DNA of 64,000 bases. Source: Bacteroidota bacterium. GTDB taxonomy: Bacteria > Bacteroidota > Ignavibacteria > Tepidaquicellales > Tepidaquicellaceae. The stretch lies in contig JAFDZP010000002.1 of assembly GCA_018266835.1 (NCBI GenBank), positions 1,587,302 to 1,651,301 of the forward strand, read 5' to 3'. The translations under genes and the position numbers were made by a program. The notes under the pieces were generated by a model. That model had not been told where the DNA came from. It was given only the letters and a program-made list of their open reading frames with translations, and made no database searches. Of this stretch, positions 26,278 to 34,817 are shown one piece after another (the stretch's first letter is position 1; each line of letters begins with the position of its first letter).

Positions 26278-27135
26278 ATGGATTCAAAAAAACTTAACGA
26301 ATTAAAACAACGCGCTTACAATGTCCGTGAACATATAATAAGAATGTCCACAGACGGCGGATGTTTCATAGGAGCATCGCTTTCATGCGCAGACCTAATT
26401 GTGTATTTATATGATTCATATCTTAATGTTACTAAAGATACTTTAAAAGACCCGAACAGAGATTATTTTTTCTTATCAAAAGGGCATGACGTTCCTGCGC
26501 TTTACGGAACGTTTGCTGAAATAGGATGGATTGAAAAAGACCGATTAAAAAATCATCTTAAGCCTAACGATTTCATTTACTGGCATCCGAACAGAAATAT
26601 TCCCGGTATTGAATTTCATTCAGGTTCACTCGGACACTTATTAAGCGTTGCCATAGGTGTAGCTCTTGATTGTAAGATGAGAAAGCAGACTAACAAAGTT
26701 GTAGTAGTATTGGGAGACGGTGAGCTTAATGAAGGCACAATATGGGAAGGCGCTTTAGTCGCCGCGGCAAAAAAACTTGATAACTTAGTTGCAGTTGTAG
26801 ACAGGAATCAGTTTCAGGCAAATATAAGAACGGAAGAACTGATACCGCTGGAATCCATCGAAAAGAAATTTGAAGCTTTCGGATGGAATGCGCACAGAGT
26901 TGACGGACATGATTTTGAAGCAATGGATAGCGCTTTCAAATCAGTAAAACAAGGCGAAGGTAAACCAAACGTAGTTATCGCAGATACAGTAAGGGGCAAA
27001 GGTCTTCCTAGCATTGAAGCGAGAGCTGACAGATGGTTTGTAAATTTCAAGCATGATGAAATTGATATGCTTTTAAAAGAGTTACACGGGGAAGAGGCAG
27101 CAAAGCTGACTTCCGAAACCATTGTGGCGAGATAA
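26278..27135 (+). CDS. Transketolase, N-terminal (thiamine-diphosphate) subunit
   Basis: This 285-residue protein is the first half of a split transketolase. It carries the thiamine-diphosphate motif GDGELNEG at residues 146-153, ending in the conserved Asn, and the substrate-site His residues in LSKGHDVPALYG and EFHSGSLGH. The matching second half is encoded at 29300, separated by a histidine kinase gene. Split transketolases act as two-chain complexes and move a two-carbon unit between sugar phosphates. Location in a sugar-activation cluster suggests a dedicated role in building an unusual sugar rather than the pentose phosphate pathway. Confidence 0.86.
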   Translation: MDSKKLNELKQRAYNVREHIIRMSTDGGCFIGASLSCADLIVYLYDSYLNVTKDTLKDPNRDYFFLSKGHDVPALYGTFAEIGWIEKDRLKNHLKPNDFIYWHPNRNIPGIEFHSGSLGHLLSVAIGVALDCKMRKQTNKVVVVLGDGELNEGTIWEGALVAAAKKLDNLVAVVDRNQFQANIRTEELIPLESIEKKFEAFGWNAHRVDGHDFEAMDSAFKSVKQGEGKPNVVIADTVRGKGLPSIEARADRWFVNFKHDEIDMLLKELHGEEAAKLTSETIVAR

Positions 27136-27150
27136 TACCAACAAAAAAAT

Positions 27151-29283
27151 TTGATTCAAAACCCCCTGAATATTGAAACTGATGATGGTGCAGTCACCAT
27201 TGAAAAAATCTATGCTCTGAATAAATCGGCATGGGATTTAAAAAACAGTGACGTACGCCTTGCAATGGATAATGCTCAAAAAGCTGTGCGTATGGCATTG
27301 GGTTTAAAAGCTGATGATGATATTTATACTGCAATTATTAAGAATACAATTTCTCCTATAGAAAACAAAAAACTGCTGGGAGATTGTCTGCACATTTTAG
27401 CATGGCTCGATGTAGAGTTTTCTAAATTTGATAACGCGATTGTTTCTCTTTTATTTGCAAAAAAATTATTTGAAGAGATTGATGATAAAGATGCCTTGTG
27501 TAGAGTACATGTAATACTTGGAAGTGTTTATGTTTTAAAGGGAGAATTTAAAACTGCAATACAATATAATCTTGAAGGGTTAAAAATAGCTGAAGAAGAT
27601 AATAATAAGGAAAATGCTACTGTCCTTTTAAGCAATGCAGGACTTACATACTGGAACCTTGGAGATAATAAAAAAGCATTTGAATTTATTTCAAAGAGTC
27701 TCAGAAATAAACGTGAGAAGGGTGATAAACTTGATATAGCAAAATCTCTTAATAACATCGGACTAGTTTATAATGCGATGGGAGATTACTATAAGGCGCT
27801 TGAGGCATACAATGAAGCATATAGAATTGTTGAAGAGCTGGATGAAAAAAAAGGAGTCGGTATTCTTTATATGAATATCGGTCTTATATATGAAAGACTT
27901 GGCGAGCCGGATAAAGCAGAAAGTTTTCTTTATAAAGCGCTTGAATCATACAAGGCTGTTGATTACAAAAAAGGAATAGGCGAGTGTCTTGTAAATTTAG
28001 CTCTTGTAACGCGCATTGCCGGCAGAACTGAAACAGCATTAAGATATGCGTATGAAAGTTTTGAAGTCGCAATCGCTATAGGAGATAAGAAAGTAATTGC
28101 ATTCACTTATCAGGAGATAATGAATGTCTTCAAAGATAAAAAAGATTACAAAAAAGCTTTAGATTTTGCACTGAAATGTTATGACTTACGAAGAGATATT
28201 GAGCATAAGGCAGGAGTAATGGGTATCTGCGGAGATATTGGTGAGATTTTAATTGAGATGAATGAAATTGAAAAAGCGCTGAAATATTTAGACGAAGGAA
28301 TTACTTTAGGAAATGAAGTCGGTTCAAAAGCAGAGTTGTTAAATCTTTATAAAAATATTTCAAAGTGCTATGAACTTACAGGAAATTTTGAAAAAGCTGT
28401 TGAGTCTTTAAAAAAACACATCGAGCTAAGGGATATTGTTTCCAACGAGGAAACGAAAAGAAGGATACAGAATGTACAGGCACAGTTTGAAGTTGTACAG
28501 GCGCAAAGGGAATCGGAAATTTACAAACTAAAAAACATTGATTTAGCCGAAGCGAATAAGAAGCTTGAGGATATGAATCAGGAGAAGAATGAATTTTTAA
28601 ATTTAGTCTCTCACGATTTAAAAAATCCTCTGAATTCCATTTACGGTTTTTCAAATCTTCTTGTTGAAGATATTAATACTTTATCGATGGAAGAAATTTC
28701 GGATTTTGCTTCGAACATTAATATAAGTTCGATGGCAATGCTTGACCTTGTGAATGAAATTCTTAATTCTGAAATGATGGACTCAGGCAGATATGAACTG
28801 AACAACGAGCTGATCGATTTAAACGTGCTGATAAAATCTCTTATAAGTATGAATAAATTTCAGCTAAGACAAAAAGAGATTAAAATTATTTTTGACGAGA
28901 AGATTGTTTCTCATGTGTTTAACGATTCAAATGTAATAAAGCAGATTATTAGCAATCTGCTTTCAAATGCTATAAAGTTTTCACCCGAAGGCAAAAGCAT
29001 TTTTATAACAGTAGCTCATAACAAATCTGATTCTTCTACATGGGTTGGAATTCAGGATGAAGGACCAGGGCTAACTGAAGAAGACAGAAAAAAATTGTTT
29101 ACGAAATTTGCAAGACTTTCGGCAAAGCCCACTGCAGGGGAATCGTCAACGGGACTCGGGCTTTCAATCGTAAAAAAACTTGCAGATATAATCGGCGCAA
29201 AAGTTGTATGCGAATCTGAACCGGGCAAAGGCGCAAAGTTTATTTTACAAATACCTACTACACCATTAAAAATTAAAAAATAA
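27151..29283 (+). CDS. Soluble TPR-repeat sensor histidine kinase
   Basis: This 710-residue protein has eight or more TPR repeats in residues 1-430 (for example NNIGLVYNAMGDYYKALEA) and a coiled coil to about 475. A HisKA domain has phosphoacceptor His488 in VSHDLKNPLNS. The HATPase_c domain has the N box SNLLSNAIKFS, then DEGPGL and STGLGLSIVKKL. No membrane helix or signal peptide is present, so it senses something in the cytoplasm. No response regulator is adjacent. It starts at TTG 15 bases after one transketolase half and ends 16 bases before the other, which is an odd place for a kinase. Confidence 0.88.
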   Translation: MIQNPLNIETDDGAVTIEKIYALNKSAWDLKNSDVRLAMDNAQKAVRMALGLKADDDIYTAIIKNTISPIENKKLLGDCLHILAWLDVEFSKFDNAIVSLLFAKKLFEEIDDKDALCRVHVILGSVYVLKGEFKTAIQYNLEGLKIAEEDNNKENATVLLSNAGLTYWNLGDNKKAFEFISKSLRNKREKGDKLDIAKSLNNIGLVYNAMGDYYKALEAYNEAYRIVEELDEKKGVGILYMNIGLIYERLGEPDKAESFLYKALESYKAVDYKKGIGECLVNLALVTRIAGRTETALRYAYESFEVAIAIGDKKVIAFTYQEIMNVFKDKKDYKKALDFALKCYDLRRDIEHKAGVMGICGDIGEILIEMNEIEKALKYLDEGITLGNEVGSKAELLNLYKNISKCYELTGNFEKAVESLKKHIELRDIVSNEETKRRIQNVQAQFEVVQAQRESEIYKLKNIDLAEANKKLEDMNQEKNEFLNLVSHDLKNPLNSIYGFSNLLVEDINTLSMEEISDFASNINISSMAMLDLVNEILNSEMMDSGRYELNNELIDLNVLIKSLISMNKFQLRQKEIKIIFDEKIVSHVFNDSNVIKQIISNLLSNAIKFSPEGKSIFITVAHNKSDSSTWVGIQDEGPGLTEEDRKKLFTKFARLSAKPTAGESSTGLGLSIVKKLADIIGAKVVCESEPGKGAKFILQIPTTPLKIKK

Positions 29284-29299
29284 TTTATTAAATATATTA

Positions 29300-30196
29300 A
29301 TGACTTACGAAGAAATACTTAAAAAACTTGTTGACGAAGACGAACGGTTTATAGTAATGACTGCTGAAAACAGAGCAGCAATAAGAAATCTTCCAAATCA
29401 GATAGGTGACAGATTTATAGATACAGGAATTACAGAGCAGACGTTAGTCGGTTCTGCTGCGGGGCTTGCGTTTAGAGGAAGAATTCCTGTGATACACGCG
29501 CTTGCAACATTTTTAACAATGCGCGCTTTTGAATTTATAAGAACAGATGTGGGTATAGGCAATTTACCTGTGAAAATAGTAGGCGGTTTTTCGGGATTTA
29601 TGTCCGACGGTAACGGAGCAACACACCAGTCACTCGAAGATGTATCTTTAATGCGATGCATTCCAAATGTAAATGTATGGTGTCCTTCAGATGAAGAAGA
29701 TATGCTTATCGGACTGGAGACAGTTTTAAAAAGTGAATCACCCTTTTATATCCGTTATAATAATACCAAGCCTTCAGTTTCTCATAATAAAAATTTTGAG
29801 ATAGGGAAAGCCGAAGTGATTTCAGAAGGGACTGATGTTGCAATATTAGTTTACGGATTTTTACTCGGTGAAGCAGTTAAAGCAAAAGAAATACTTGAAT
29901 CTCAGGGAAAATCTGTAAGACTTATAAATCTCAGAACAGTAAAACCTATTGATGAAGAGGCAATTTTAAAAGCAGCAAAAGAATGTAAAATGATTCTCAC
30001 GCTTGAAGACCATTTTTTAACAGGAGGATTGTATTCTATTGTTGCTGAGATATTTTTGCGAAATCAAATCACAGCTAAAGTCGTTCCTGTAGCTATGGAT
30101 AATAAGTGGTTCAAACCGGTACTTGGCCAGGACTTGCTTGAATACGAAGGCTTTACAGGAAAACAGATTGCAGAGAAAGTTTTAAAAAATTTATAA
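29300..30196 (+). CDS. Transketolase, C-terminal (pyrimidine-binding) subunit
   Basis: This 298-residue protein is the second half of the split transketolase. FIDTGITEQTLVGSAAGLA contains the conserved Glu that activates thiamine. ATFLTMRAFEFIRTDVG and GATHQSLEDVSLMRCIPN follow, with the His of the active site. The C-terminal domain (about 175-298) includes LRTVKPIDEEAI. It pairs with the product of the gene at 26278. The intervening kinase gene is in the same strand and tight spacing, so all three are probably on one transcript. Confidence 0.86.
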   Translation: MTYEEILKKLVDEDERFIVMTAENRAAIRNLPNQIGDRFIDTGITEQTLVGSAAGLAFRGRIPVIHALATFLTMRAFEFIRTDVGIGNLPVKIVGGFSGFMSDGNGATHQSLEDVSLMRCIPNVNVWCPSDEEDMLIGLETVLKSESPFYIRYNNTKPSVSHNKNFEIGKAEVISEGTDVAILVYGFLLGEAVKAKEILESQGKSVRLINLRTVKPIDEEAILKAAKECKMILTLEDHFLTGGLYSIVAEIFLRNQITAKVVPVAMDNKWFKPVLGQDLLEYEGFTGKQIAEKVLKNL

Positions 30197-30245
30197 AAAT
30201 TTTAACATTAACTAAACATACGATTCTCATATTTATTTTATTAAT

Positions 30246-31589
30246 ATGCCAAACAAAGTAGAATTTAATAACAGCTATCCCGATATATCTAAATCAAACG
30301 AAATTTTTTCACGAAGCGAAGGATTGATTCCTGCACATACACAGACACTTGCTAAAGGTCCCGGACAATGGATAAAAGGCGTTGCCCCCAAATATCTTGT
30401 GAAAGGTAAAGGCTCGCATGTATGGGATGCTGACGGCAATGAGTATATAGATTACAACATGGGCATTGGTCCTATTTCATTGGGATATTGCTACGATAAA
30501 GTTGACGAAGCGATTAAGAAGCAGCTTGAAGACGGAATAACATTTTCATTAATGCATCCGCTTGAAGTTGAAGTTGCCGAGCTTGTGAAGTCAGTTGTTC
30601 CCAATACAGAATCAGTCCGTTACTCAAAAACAGGATGCGATATTACAACAGCGGCTGTTCGCTTAGCGAGAGCATTTACGGGAAGAGAAAAAGTTTTATG
30701 CTGTGGTTATCACGGCTGGCATGACTGGTATATTTCAGTTACCGATAGAAATAAAGGAATCCCTGAAGCAGTGAAAGATTTAACATACACAATAAGCTAC
30801 AATGATATTCAGTCCGTTATAGATTCTATTGATAAAGATACTGCATGCGTAATACTAGAACCGTTTGTATTTGAAGAAGAGAAAGATAACTTTTTGCAGG
30901 ATTTAAGAAAAGTCTGCGATGAACACGGAACACTTCTGATCTTCGATGAAATGTGGACGGGATTCAGAATTGCAAAAGGAGGCGCGCAGGAATATTTCAA
31001 TGTGAAAGCTGACTTAGCATGCTTCTCAAAAGCAGTCGCCAACGGTATGCCGATTTCAATATTAACAGGAAGAGCAGATGTTATGAAGTTACTCGAAAAA
31101 GATGTTTTCTTTTTCACAACTTTCGGAGGGGAAGCATTATCACTTGCCGCAACAAAAGCGACTCTGAATGAAATTGTTGAAAAAAATCTTCCCGATGTTT
31201 TAGACAGACAGGGAAAGAAATTAAAAGACGGATATAATAAAATTGCTTTAGAGCTTGGAATGAATTACACATCATGTTCAGGATATAACTGCAGAACGAT
31301 AATGACTTTCAACGGAGATTTATCAGGATGCAATCCACTTGAAATGAAATCACTCGTTCAGCAGGAAATGATTAAGCGGGGAGTATTATGGGGAGGATTT
31401 CACAACATGTGCCTTTCACACACAGATGAAGATATTGAATATACATTGAAGGCTTATAAAGAAGTTCTTCCAATTCTGAAAAAAGCCGTAGATGAAAAAA
31501 ATGTTAAAGGGTATCTGAAAGGCGAAGCAGTTGAACCGGTATTCAGAAAGACAACGAACTTCAATATGAAACCAAAAAAGGCAAGCTAA
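30246..31589 (+). CDS. Class III PLP aminotransferase (glutamate-1-semialdehyde aminomutase-like)
   Basis: This 447-residue protein has the fold-type I features of class III aminotransferases: CGYHGWHDWY, LIFDEMWTGFR with the Asp that contacts the PLP nitrogen, and FSKAVANGMPIS with Schiff-base Lys262. It resembles HemL-like enzymes, but the setting between transketolase and SDR/NeuB genes argues for amino-sugar synthesis instead of tetrapyrrole synthesis. It probably transfers an amino group to a keto-sugar intermediate. The next gene starts one base after its stop. Confidence 0.82.
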   Translation: MPNKVEFNNSYPDISKSNEIFSRSEGLIPAHTQTLAKGPGQWIKGVAPKYLVKGKGSHVWDADGNEYIDYNMGIGPISLGYCYDKVDEAIKKQLEDGITFSLMHPLEVEVAELVKSVVPNTESVRYSKTGCDITTAAVRLARAFTGREKVLCCGYHGWHDWYISVTDRNKGIPEAVKDLTYTISYNDIQSVIDSIDKDTACVILEPFVFEEEKDNFLQDLRKVCDEHGTLLIFDEMWTGFRIAKGGAQEYFNVKADLACFSKAVANGMPISILTGRADVMKLLEKDVFFFTTFGGEALSLAATKATLNEIVEKNLPDVLDRQGKKLKDGYNKIALELGMNYTSCSGYNCRTIMTFNGDLSGCNPLEMKSLVQQEMIKRGVLWGGFHNMCLSHTDEDIEYTLKAYKEVLPILKKAVDEKNVKGYLKGEAVEPVFRKTTNFNMKPKKAS

Positions 31590-31590
31590 G

Positions 31591-32397
31591 ATGTCAGATT
31601 TATTTTCATTAAACGATAAAGTTGCGATTGTAACAGGCGCGCTGGGGCTCATAGGGAAAAATCATTGCTTTGCGCTTGCCGAAGCGGGCGCAAATGTTGT
31701 TGCGTGCGATCTGAACGGAGAGATGTGTGACGAGTTTGCAAAAAATTTACAGAATGATTCCATTGGTGTTGGAGTAGATATAACATCACCTGACTCTTTA
31801 AAAAATTTACGTGATGAAGTTTTAAACAAATTCGGAAAGATAGATGTGCTTGTAAATAATGCTGCGATAAACGACATGTTTGAAAATCCTTTGGCTGCAC
31901 TTGAACAATCAAAGTTTGAAAATTATCCGCTTGAGATGTGGAAGAAATCTTTAGAGGTAAATGTTACCGGAATGTTTTTATGCTCGCAGATAATAGGAAC
32001 TGAAATGGCTATGAGGAAATACGGAAGCATTATTAATGTTGCTTCCACTTACGGAATAGTTGCCCCTGACCAGTCACTTTACAAAAACGAAGAGGGTGAG
32101 CAGACGTTTTATAAATCGCCTGCATACCCAGCTACAAAAGGCGCAGTGATTTCATTCACAAAATTTCTCGCTGCCTATTGGGGAAATGTTGGTGTACGGG
32201 TGAATACATTATCTCCCGGCGGAGTAGAAAATTCACAAAATGAGTTTTTCATTAAAAATTATTCTAAACGAACTCCACTTGGAAGAATGGCTGCTCCCAC
32301 AGATTATAAAGGTGCAGTAGTGTATCTTGCGTCAGATGCGTCAGCATACATGACAGGAGCAAATTTAGTTATTGACGGCGGCTGGACTGCCTGGTAA
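31591..32397 (+). CDS. Short-chain dehydrogenase/reductase
   Basis: This 268-residue NAD(P)-dependent oxidoreductase of the classical SDR type has a cofactor loop TGALGLIGK at residues 15-23, NNAA at 89-92, and catalytic residues Ser152, Tyr179 and Lys183. The C-terminal GANLVIDGGWTAW is typical. It follows the aminotransferase gene by one base, so the two are probably translated together. Oxidation or reduction of a sugar hydroxyl/keto group is inferred from the cluster; the substrate is unknown. Confidence 0.87.
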   Translation: MSDLFSLNDKVAIVTGALGLIGKNHCFALAEAGANVVACDLNGEMCDEFAKNLQNDSIGVGVDITSPDSLKNLRDEVLNKFGKIDVLVNNAAINDMFENPLAALEQSKFENYPLEMWKKSLEVNVTGMFLCSQIIGTEMAMRKYGSIINVASTYGIVAPDQSLYKNEEGEQTFYKSPAYPATKGAVISFTKFLAAYWGNVGVRVNTLSPGGVENSQNEFFIKNYSKRTPLGRMAAPTDYKGAVVYLASDASAYMTGANLVIDGGWTAW

Positions 32398-32433
32398 CAA
32401 TTTGTTAATGCGAATTTAATGAAACATTATTTG

Positions 32434-32441
32434 TATTTTTG
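32434..32441 (+). promoter_or_regulatory. Possible -7 promoter element before neuB-like gene
   Basis: TATTTTTG matches TAnnTTTG and lies 40 bases before the start codon in the only sizeable gap of the cluster. No TTTG is found at the usual upstream distance, so this is weak. Confidence 0.35.
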
Positions 32442-32480
32442 CAGTTTAAGTTATAGGTTATTTTAAATAAGGAGAATATC

Positions 32481-33353
32481 ATGGCGAAAGTTAAAATAGC
32501 AGAGAGATATATCGGTGACGGCGAAAAAGTTTTTGTGATTGCCGAGATAGGCATAAACCATAACGGCTCATTGGAAAATGCTCTGAAGTTAATTGACGGA
32601 GCAAAATATGCGGGATGCGATGCTGTGAAGTTTCAGAAAAGAACTCCCGAGCTATGTGTACCTAAAGACCAATGGCTTATAGAGCGAGAAACTCCATGGG
32701 GAAGAATGACCTATATAGACTATCGCCACAGAGTGGAATTTTCGAATGATGAATACAAAATTATTGATGCATACTGCAAAGAAAAAAATATTTTATGGCT
32801 GGCTTCCTGCTGGGATGAGCTTTCAGTAGATTTTATGGAGCAGTTCAATCCGCCTTTTTACAAAGCAGGCTCGGCATCATTAACAGATATTAATTTACTC
32901 AAAAAGAAAAAATCCACAGGCAGACCATTGATGATTTCAACTGGTATGTCAACAATCGATGAAATAAAAAAAGCTGTTGATATAATCGGCACTGATAATT
33001 TAATGATTGCCCACTCAACATCAACTTACCCTTGCAAGCTTGAAGAGCTTAACATAAAAGTAATTACTACATTGAAAGAAATGTATCCTGAAGTTCCGAT
33101 TGGCTACTCAGGTCATGAAACAGGACTTGCGCCAACATGGGCTGCAGTATCTTTGGGAGCTACGTTTGTTGAAAGACACATTACATTAGATAGAGCAATG
33201 TGGGGAACTGACCAGGCAGCATCAGTTGAAGTTGTCGGCTTTAAACGCCTTGTAGAAAATATCCGCGATATAGAAGTAAGCTTAGGTGACGGAGTGAAAA
33301 AACTTTACGAATCCGAACTGGCACCAAGGAAAAAATTAAGAAGAGTTTCTTAA
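32481..33353 (+). CDS. NeuB-type N-acylneuraminate/nonulosonate synthase
   Basis: This 290-residue TIM-barrel enzyme of the NeuB family condenses phosphoenolpyruvate with a sugar. Key segments are VIAEIGINHNG at about residues 19-29, DAVKFQKRTPE, MISTGMSTIDEI and IGYSGHETG. Usual sialate synthases have about 340-350 residues with a C-terminal antifreeze-like SAF domain; that domain is missing here, so the protein is a catalytic barrel only. GGAG precedes the start by several bases. With the cytidylyltransferase, aminotransferase and SDR it suggests a CMP-activated nonulosonic-acid-like sugar for surface glycans. Confidence 0.82.
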   Translation: MAKVKIAERYIGDGEKVFVIAEIGINHNGSLENALKLIDGAKYAGCDAVKFQKRTPELCVPKDQWLIERETPWGRMTYIDYRHRVEFSNDEYKIIDAYCKEKNILWLASCWDELSVDFMEQFNPPFYKAGSASLTDINLLKKKKSTGRPLMISTGMSTIDEIKKAVDIIGTDNLMIAHSTSTYPCKLEELNIKVITTLKEMYPEVPIGYSGHETGLAPTWAAVSLGATFVERHITLDRAMWGTDQAASVEVVGFKRLVENIRDIEVSLGDGVKKLYESELAPRKKLRRVS

Positions 33354-33365
33354 TTTGATTTAACA

Positions 33366-34817
33366 TTAAATAAGCTCTTCCATTTTTTCGATAAACCAGT
33401 CCTTACTCCAGAAGTTTGCATGTTCATCTTTTGCTTCTTTATAAACTGCGTAATCTAATTTCTTGTTATTAATTTTTGCCGATGTAATTTTTGCAGCAAA
33501 GTATAAAGCAAGCTTTGCCCTGTTTGCCAGCATATCCGGTATATCTTTGTTTTCAGATAGAAAGTGTTTGAAGGAATCAATTAAAGAGTTTACTGATTCG
33601 AATGAGTTCGTTTCAAAATAATTCATAAAATAGTACATTCGCACCCGCATTTTTGTAACCACATCTTTTAATTCCACTTTGCTCAGAGTATTCAAAGATT
33701 TATGATAATTTTTTTTATAAAAATATATGATAGCTCTGCATAAATTTATTGTGTTCTCCTGTTCTTCAGGCGAAAGCTTTGTGTAGTTCTCTTCTGCAAA
33801 TTTCTCAGCGAAATCAAACTCTTTACAGGTAATAGCTATAGTAAAAATGTTCTCAAATTTACTTGTGAAAAAATATCCGCCTTTCTCCAAAGGCAAGATA
33901 TTCAATTCCAGAAAAAACTTATTCAGTTCAAATGCTTCGCGTATATATTTAGCGTCCTTAAAACGAAGCCCGCCGTTAATTGCGTTTATAAGTGCAGTCC
34001 ATATATTAAACTTTTCAAGCTTGCTTAAGTTTTTATGATATTTATATGCCAGCTCTTTAAGGTTAAAAAAGTTTTCATCGTTTCCATAATCTGTCCTGGC
34101 AACGTACATATAATAAAAAAGCGCCAGGTATGGATAGTGGGAATATTCTTTTTCTTTGGCTTTATTTAAAAATTGTTTAACATCAAACGTCTTAAGGAAT
34201 TCCTCAGTAACTTCGTAATCAGATTTGAAATTGAAAACTTCTTTTTCATATGAAATTTCATTCACGGCAACGAATAATTCACGGTAGAAAAAATTAAATA
34301 AACTATCACCCAGCTCAATTGAGTACTTTGAATAATTTTTCATTTTTGAAATTCTATAAACGTCTATCAGTTCTTTCACTAAACTGAGTTTTTCATAATA
34401 ATCTATTTCAGTATCTCTTTTGTTTTCAATCTTCTGCATCATTTCCAGAATATATTTTTCGGCGAGCTTGTATTTTTTTCTCATTTTTAATTCCGAAATT
34501 ATATTAAGTCTGCTGTGAAATTCATCCTTTTCAAAATGGCTAATTGAAAAATATTTTTTTATAAGTTCGGTTAATTCTGACATTCTTGTACGCAGGCTTG
34601 TCTGGCTGAAACTCTTTCCGGGATATAGTTTTTTAAAAAGTTGTTCCCTGTAAAGTGCTTTATCTTCAAATTCAGGAGCATATTTTTTTAGTATGTCAAA
34701 TAAACTGCCAACGGTTTTATTTGTATTGTGAAAAGGAGATTTTATAAAGCTTTCAAATCTTTTCAACTCATCTTTATCTAATGTCTTTAAAAGCTCAATT
34801 GCAATATTGTTATGCAT
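33366..34817 (-). CDS. Uncharacterised helical repeat protein (paralogue 1)
   Basis: This 483-residue protein of a family I know only as conserved hypothetical in Bacteroidota/Ignavibacteria has an N-terminal signature LLKTLDKDELKRFESFIKS then PFHNTN and KLYPGK, followed by a long all-helical body that looks like TPR-type helices. The C-terminal NFWSKDWFIEKMEELI is shared with its two relatives. It starts one base after the stop of its tandem paralogue, which indicates duplication and co-transcription. There is no signal peptide or membrane helix. Function is unknown. Confidence 0.75.
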   Translation of the reverse strand: MHNNIAIELLKTLDKDELKRFESFIKSPFHNTNKTVGSLFDILKKYAPEFEDKALYREQLFKKLYPGKSFSQTSLRTRMSELTELIKKYFSISHFEKDEFHSRLNIISELKMRKKYKLAEKYILEMMQKIENKRDTEIDYYEKLSLVKELIDVYRISKMKNYSKYSIELGDSLFNFFYRELFVAVNEISYEKEVFNFKSDYEVTEEFLKTFDVKQFLNKAKEKEYSHYPYLALFYYMYVARTDYGNDENFFNLKELAYKYHKNLSKLEKFNIWTALINAINGGLRFKDAKYIREAFELNKFFLELNILPLEKGGYFFTSKFENIFTIAITCKEFDFAEKFAEENYTKLSPEEQENTINLCRAIIYFYKKNYHKSLNTLSKVELKDVVTKMRVRMYYFMNYFETNSFESVNSLIDSFKHFLSENKDIPDMLANRAKLALYFAAKITSAKINNKKLDYAVYKEAKDEHANFWSKDWFIEKMEELI

